Positions 61,064-64,000 of a stretch of 64,000 nucleotides of DNA are shown here, one piece after another (positions within the stretch are counted from its first letter, which is position 1; each line of letters begins with the position of its first letter). A program made the position numbers and the translations under genes. Below the pieces are notes generated by a model that saw only the letters and a program-made list of their open reading frames with translations, was not told the DNA's origin and did not search any database. Source of the stretch: Neckera pumila (taxonomy: Eukaryota > Streptophyta > Bryopsida > Hypnales > Neckeraceae); assembly GCA_963969595.1 (NCBI GenBank), contig OZ018417.1:808501-872500 (forward strand), written 5' to 3'.

Positions 61064-61892
61064 TTAATTGCACTTTTGGGAACACATTCAATAGAAGTCT
61101 ACATGTGAGGAATGTGTACACTTATAATCTTGGATGTTTTCACCTTACACAGTGAGAAAGTTTTAAACTTTGAAAAGTAAAAGTCACCCTTTTATTAATC
61201 CCTAACTCATATATGGTCAATTGAAAACTTTGGGCTTGTTTTGGTGTGGGCAATTAAATTCCTAAATTCCTTTGACCGTTTTAAAATTTTTAGCAAGCAG
61301 TAATGAAGGTTAACTATTGGAAGCTTTTTATTTTTCATTGGAAAAAATATATATTTGATTTTTGAGAGGTTCTCAAAGGCATATATGTACCATTACTAGA
61401 AGAATCAGGCTTACAAATTTTATATGATTTCTTGTCTTTAAGCAAACCTTACCAATTTCACTTAATTTGAGATCTAAAAAATTGAATTTATCCATTTGCT
61501 TTGAAAATGGTCCCATGAGAAAGAGTAATGTATTTTCATGATTTTCACTGTTGAAAATTCGAACATCCAATTGTTGATCTAGAATTATTTGCAGTTTCTA
61601 CTTATAAAAGATGATGCTTCAATAATTGCAAGGTGGATTGTGTGATGGGTTTGATATCTCTTCATTTGAATTTAAGGTTTTTGGAAGTATGTTTTAGTGT
61701 GCTAACACAATTTTTAAATGTTTATGTCACCTCCAATCTCAAAAAACTCTTATATGCAAATTTTTCAAACATTGTGGGAAGAGACATTATATTAAAAATA
61801 GAATATGCACATTTTTTCTTATTATAATTTCACAACTACTATGCAATTTTGCACTCAAAATTGGTATGCATACTAGTAAGCAAGCTTTTTAA

Positions 61893-62800
61893 CCCCTAAA
61901 GGACCAAGGCCTTTTTTCTACCAAAAATCACTCAAAATTGACATTTCTATTGCAAAGAGTAAAAAATTCTGAATTTTCTTTTTACATCTAAATGTAGGAT
62001 CTTATACCTAACTAGTATGACAATGTGTGGAAAAAATTTCAGAATTTTTGATCGCACGGATTGCAAGATATCTTTATAAAGTGCAAAAATCAATTTTTTC
62101 AGTACATCTGGGACTAGATTTTTTGAATTTGAACAATTTTAACTTTAAATTTTTGGACTACAGAGTTTTGAGCATTAAATCTTTATAGTGGAGAATTGAG
62201 TTGAGAGTCTTGCAAAAAAAAAAATTCAAAAAAATTTAATTTTCATTATTAAAAAATTGTTATGTAGAAGTATGTACAAGATAGAAGGAAAATCTAAAAT
62301 ATTAATATCTTTTAGATGGAATTAAAAGGCACTAATTCCAATGGTGAGATTATTCTAGCAAAAAAACTAATCCACATGGAACTTTTTTTTGAAAAATTGT
62401 AAATATTGCATTCAGAAATGAATCCTACAAGTTAATTTTTTCGGGAAGATGCTCTAAGTGCCCGAAAAATAAGATTGTCCATAACTTTCTTATAACACAT
62501 CCAAATGGAATGAATCAAAGCTTTCCCGATAGACAAAAACATAATTCATGGAAAAATAAAATTAAAAAAAAATAAAATTATTGCAAGTTTTTTTTTGTTG
62601 CCTGCTCTCCCCTGTTTTGAGCTTATTTGGGCATAACTTTTTTTCCCGGGCACCGATTGAAAAAATAATTATGTTCCCACAAAGCTTATCAGTTTTTCTA
62701 TCTTCCAAAAAAATTCAAAAAATCAAAACAAAAATTCAGCCCGTAGGTACCTGCCTGAAATCCCACTTGTTTGTTGAACAAAGACTTGGTCCTTTAGGGA
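61893..62800 (-). mobile_element. TTAA element E7 (908 bp)
   Basis: CCCCTAAAGGACCAAGGCC at the left, GGTCCTTTAGGGA at the right, TTAA at 61889-61892 and 62801-62804. Same subgroup as E6, E8 and E9. Confidence 0.88.
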
Positions 62801-62804
62801 TTAA

Positions 62805-63143
62805 ACATCTATACGGCAAGATTTTGAAAGAAAAGCAATTTTCTTCATTGGAAATAACTATAAGTCCATGTTATTTTTTCAGAGGAAAAGCACAATTGAA
62901 AAAGCTTACTTAGGCACTTAGGGATTAATGGAATGAATTTTGGAAAGAGGTACATGAAAGTGGTATATGAAATTGAATGACAACCAAAATATCTTAGATA
63001 GTATAATATGAAAATTTATATAGATGCCATGATATAATGTAATATATTATAAACTACCATAATTGCAAATCTCTTAGAATTGCATAATTTCATAGCTGGA
63101 ACAAATTAGTGTAGACAATGTTAGGTGTACCAAGAATACATAC
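62805..63143. other. AT-rich DNA with a lone TTAA-family right end
   Basis: CACTTAGGGATTAA near 62914-62928 resembles a right terminus of the TTAA family, without a matching left end nearby other than E7. Confidence 0.4.
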
Positions 63144-63247
63144 CCATTATAGCTCCTCTTCCAATTGCTTCCCCAATCTACACAGTTCAAGATAGCCATT
63201 ATGGCTCCTCTTCTCATTGCTTCTCTAATCTATACAATTCAAAATTC
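63144..63247. repeat. 52-bp tandem duplication
   Basis: Two units beginning CCATTATAGCTCCTCTTC / CCATTATGGCTCCTCTTC, about 85% alike by eye. Confidence 0.85.
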
Positions 63248-63473
63248 GTTGGTTGAAATGTTGGACAAAATGTATATAGGAGATGCAATTGAAAAAAATC
63301 AATACAATGAATGAATATGCTTCTCCTACCTCTAAAAGGACTAGCCCTATTGCTAAGCTACTGAGTCAAAAATTATAGATTGTAAAATATATTGTTTATT
63401 TATAGAGTTTCTTTTAATACCATTAATTGGACACTTTAAATCCTTTGCATCCTTAATAGGTTGATTCAATTAA

Positions 63474-64000
63474 TCCCTAAAAGACTAGAGAGCCCACTTT
63501 GGGTTTTTCAAAATGCAAATAGGCTATGTTGACTTTATAATTTGGAATTTTTACATGAATTTTTTAGGATGGATGCTAATTATCCTAGTATATATGTGAA
63601 GCTTTGTTTCGCATCATTCCAATCAATATTGCAAAAGTTATAAAGATTATTTCAATTTCAATGTCAAACTGGGCAACAGAAAATATATTTAAAAAAAATT
63701 TAATTAATAATCTTGGACTGTGTAAGATGATACATACTCCAAAACATTTGAACCATTCAATTCCAAACAATGAGGTGAAAGTTATAAGCAGGGCAAATGA
63801 ATACAAGAAAAAAACATCTAAAGTTGTTTGATCTCAATTTGAAAATTTTCACATAAAAACCAAAAAAATATGGATTTTTTATTGTAGCATTTCACCATTG
63901 GAATTAACAATTTTCCATTCTTTATAAAATTTCTTTGCATTTTAGGTTTTTTTTTCATTCAAAGTCACCTTCTACTTTATAATTTTTGTAAAGATGAATA
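63474..64000. mobile_element. Possible TTAA-family element E11, cut by the window edge
   Basis: TTAA at 63470-63473 followed by TCCCTAAAAGACTAGAG. Internal phrases such as AAGTTATAA and CATTGGAATTA resemble E6. The right end lies beyond the window. Confidence 0.5.

Noticed and set aside
1..64000. CRISPR arrays, bacterial operons, rRNA genes or organelle genes
   Set aside because: None seen; spliceosomal introns and plant transposons mark this as nuclear plant DNA.

Overview
The window looks like nuclear DNA of a land plant. It has three intron-containing genes with plant-type homologues (cereblon, proteasome subunit beta-2, a receptor-like kinase). They sit in very AT-rich intergenic DNA full of Copia, CACTA, SINE and small inverted-repeat elements. 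Exons and their flanks are clearly richer in GC than the intergenic DNA. The clade cannot be fixed from sequence alone; a non-flowering lineage is possible but unproven. Gene starts were taken from ATG codons only, and every splice junction below was checked by eye for reading phase and GT/GC-AG signals.

Layout. 1-10 kb: repeats only, namely a ~250-bp tandem repeat (called S here), a 1.5-kb CACTA element holding a tRNA-derived SINE and a foldback, a second foldback, and a CACTA-like MITE. 10.6-15.1 kb, minus strand: a complete 12-exon cereblon (CRBN) gene, with a GC-rich upstream region to about 17 kb. 17-36 kb: dense small transposons. 36.7-43.2 kb: a decayed Copia retrotransposon with 163-bp LTRs, interrupted by two insertions. 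43.2-47.9 kb: non-coding DNA with a recurring CCAAATTGG-type motif and two MITEs. 48.6-50.9 kb, plus strand: a complete 8-exon proteasome beta-2 gene with one GC-AG intron. 53.5-57.8 kb, minus strand: a 6-exon receptor-like kinase with an unusual N-terminus and an unrecognised C-terminal domain. 58-64 kb: tandem repeats and more mobile elements.

The most interesting system is a family of elements about 0.86-1.4 kb long. They are bounded by CCCCTAAAG...CTTTAGGGG, and the well-preserved copies are flanked on both sides by TTAA. There are nine copies with both ends, plus two end fragments. Three copies sit inside S repeats, one inside the Copia element and one inside a foldback element, so empty and filled sites can be compared in this window. 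The comparison shows duplication of TTAA, the piggyBac hallmark. No transposase is visible, so the copies would have to be moved in trans.

Two of the three genes act in protein turnover: cereblon (substrate receptor for CUL4-DDB1 ubiquitin ligase) and beta-2 (trypsin-like proteasome activity). They are 33 kb apart on opposite strands, so this is not evidence of functional clustering.
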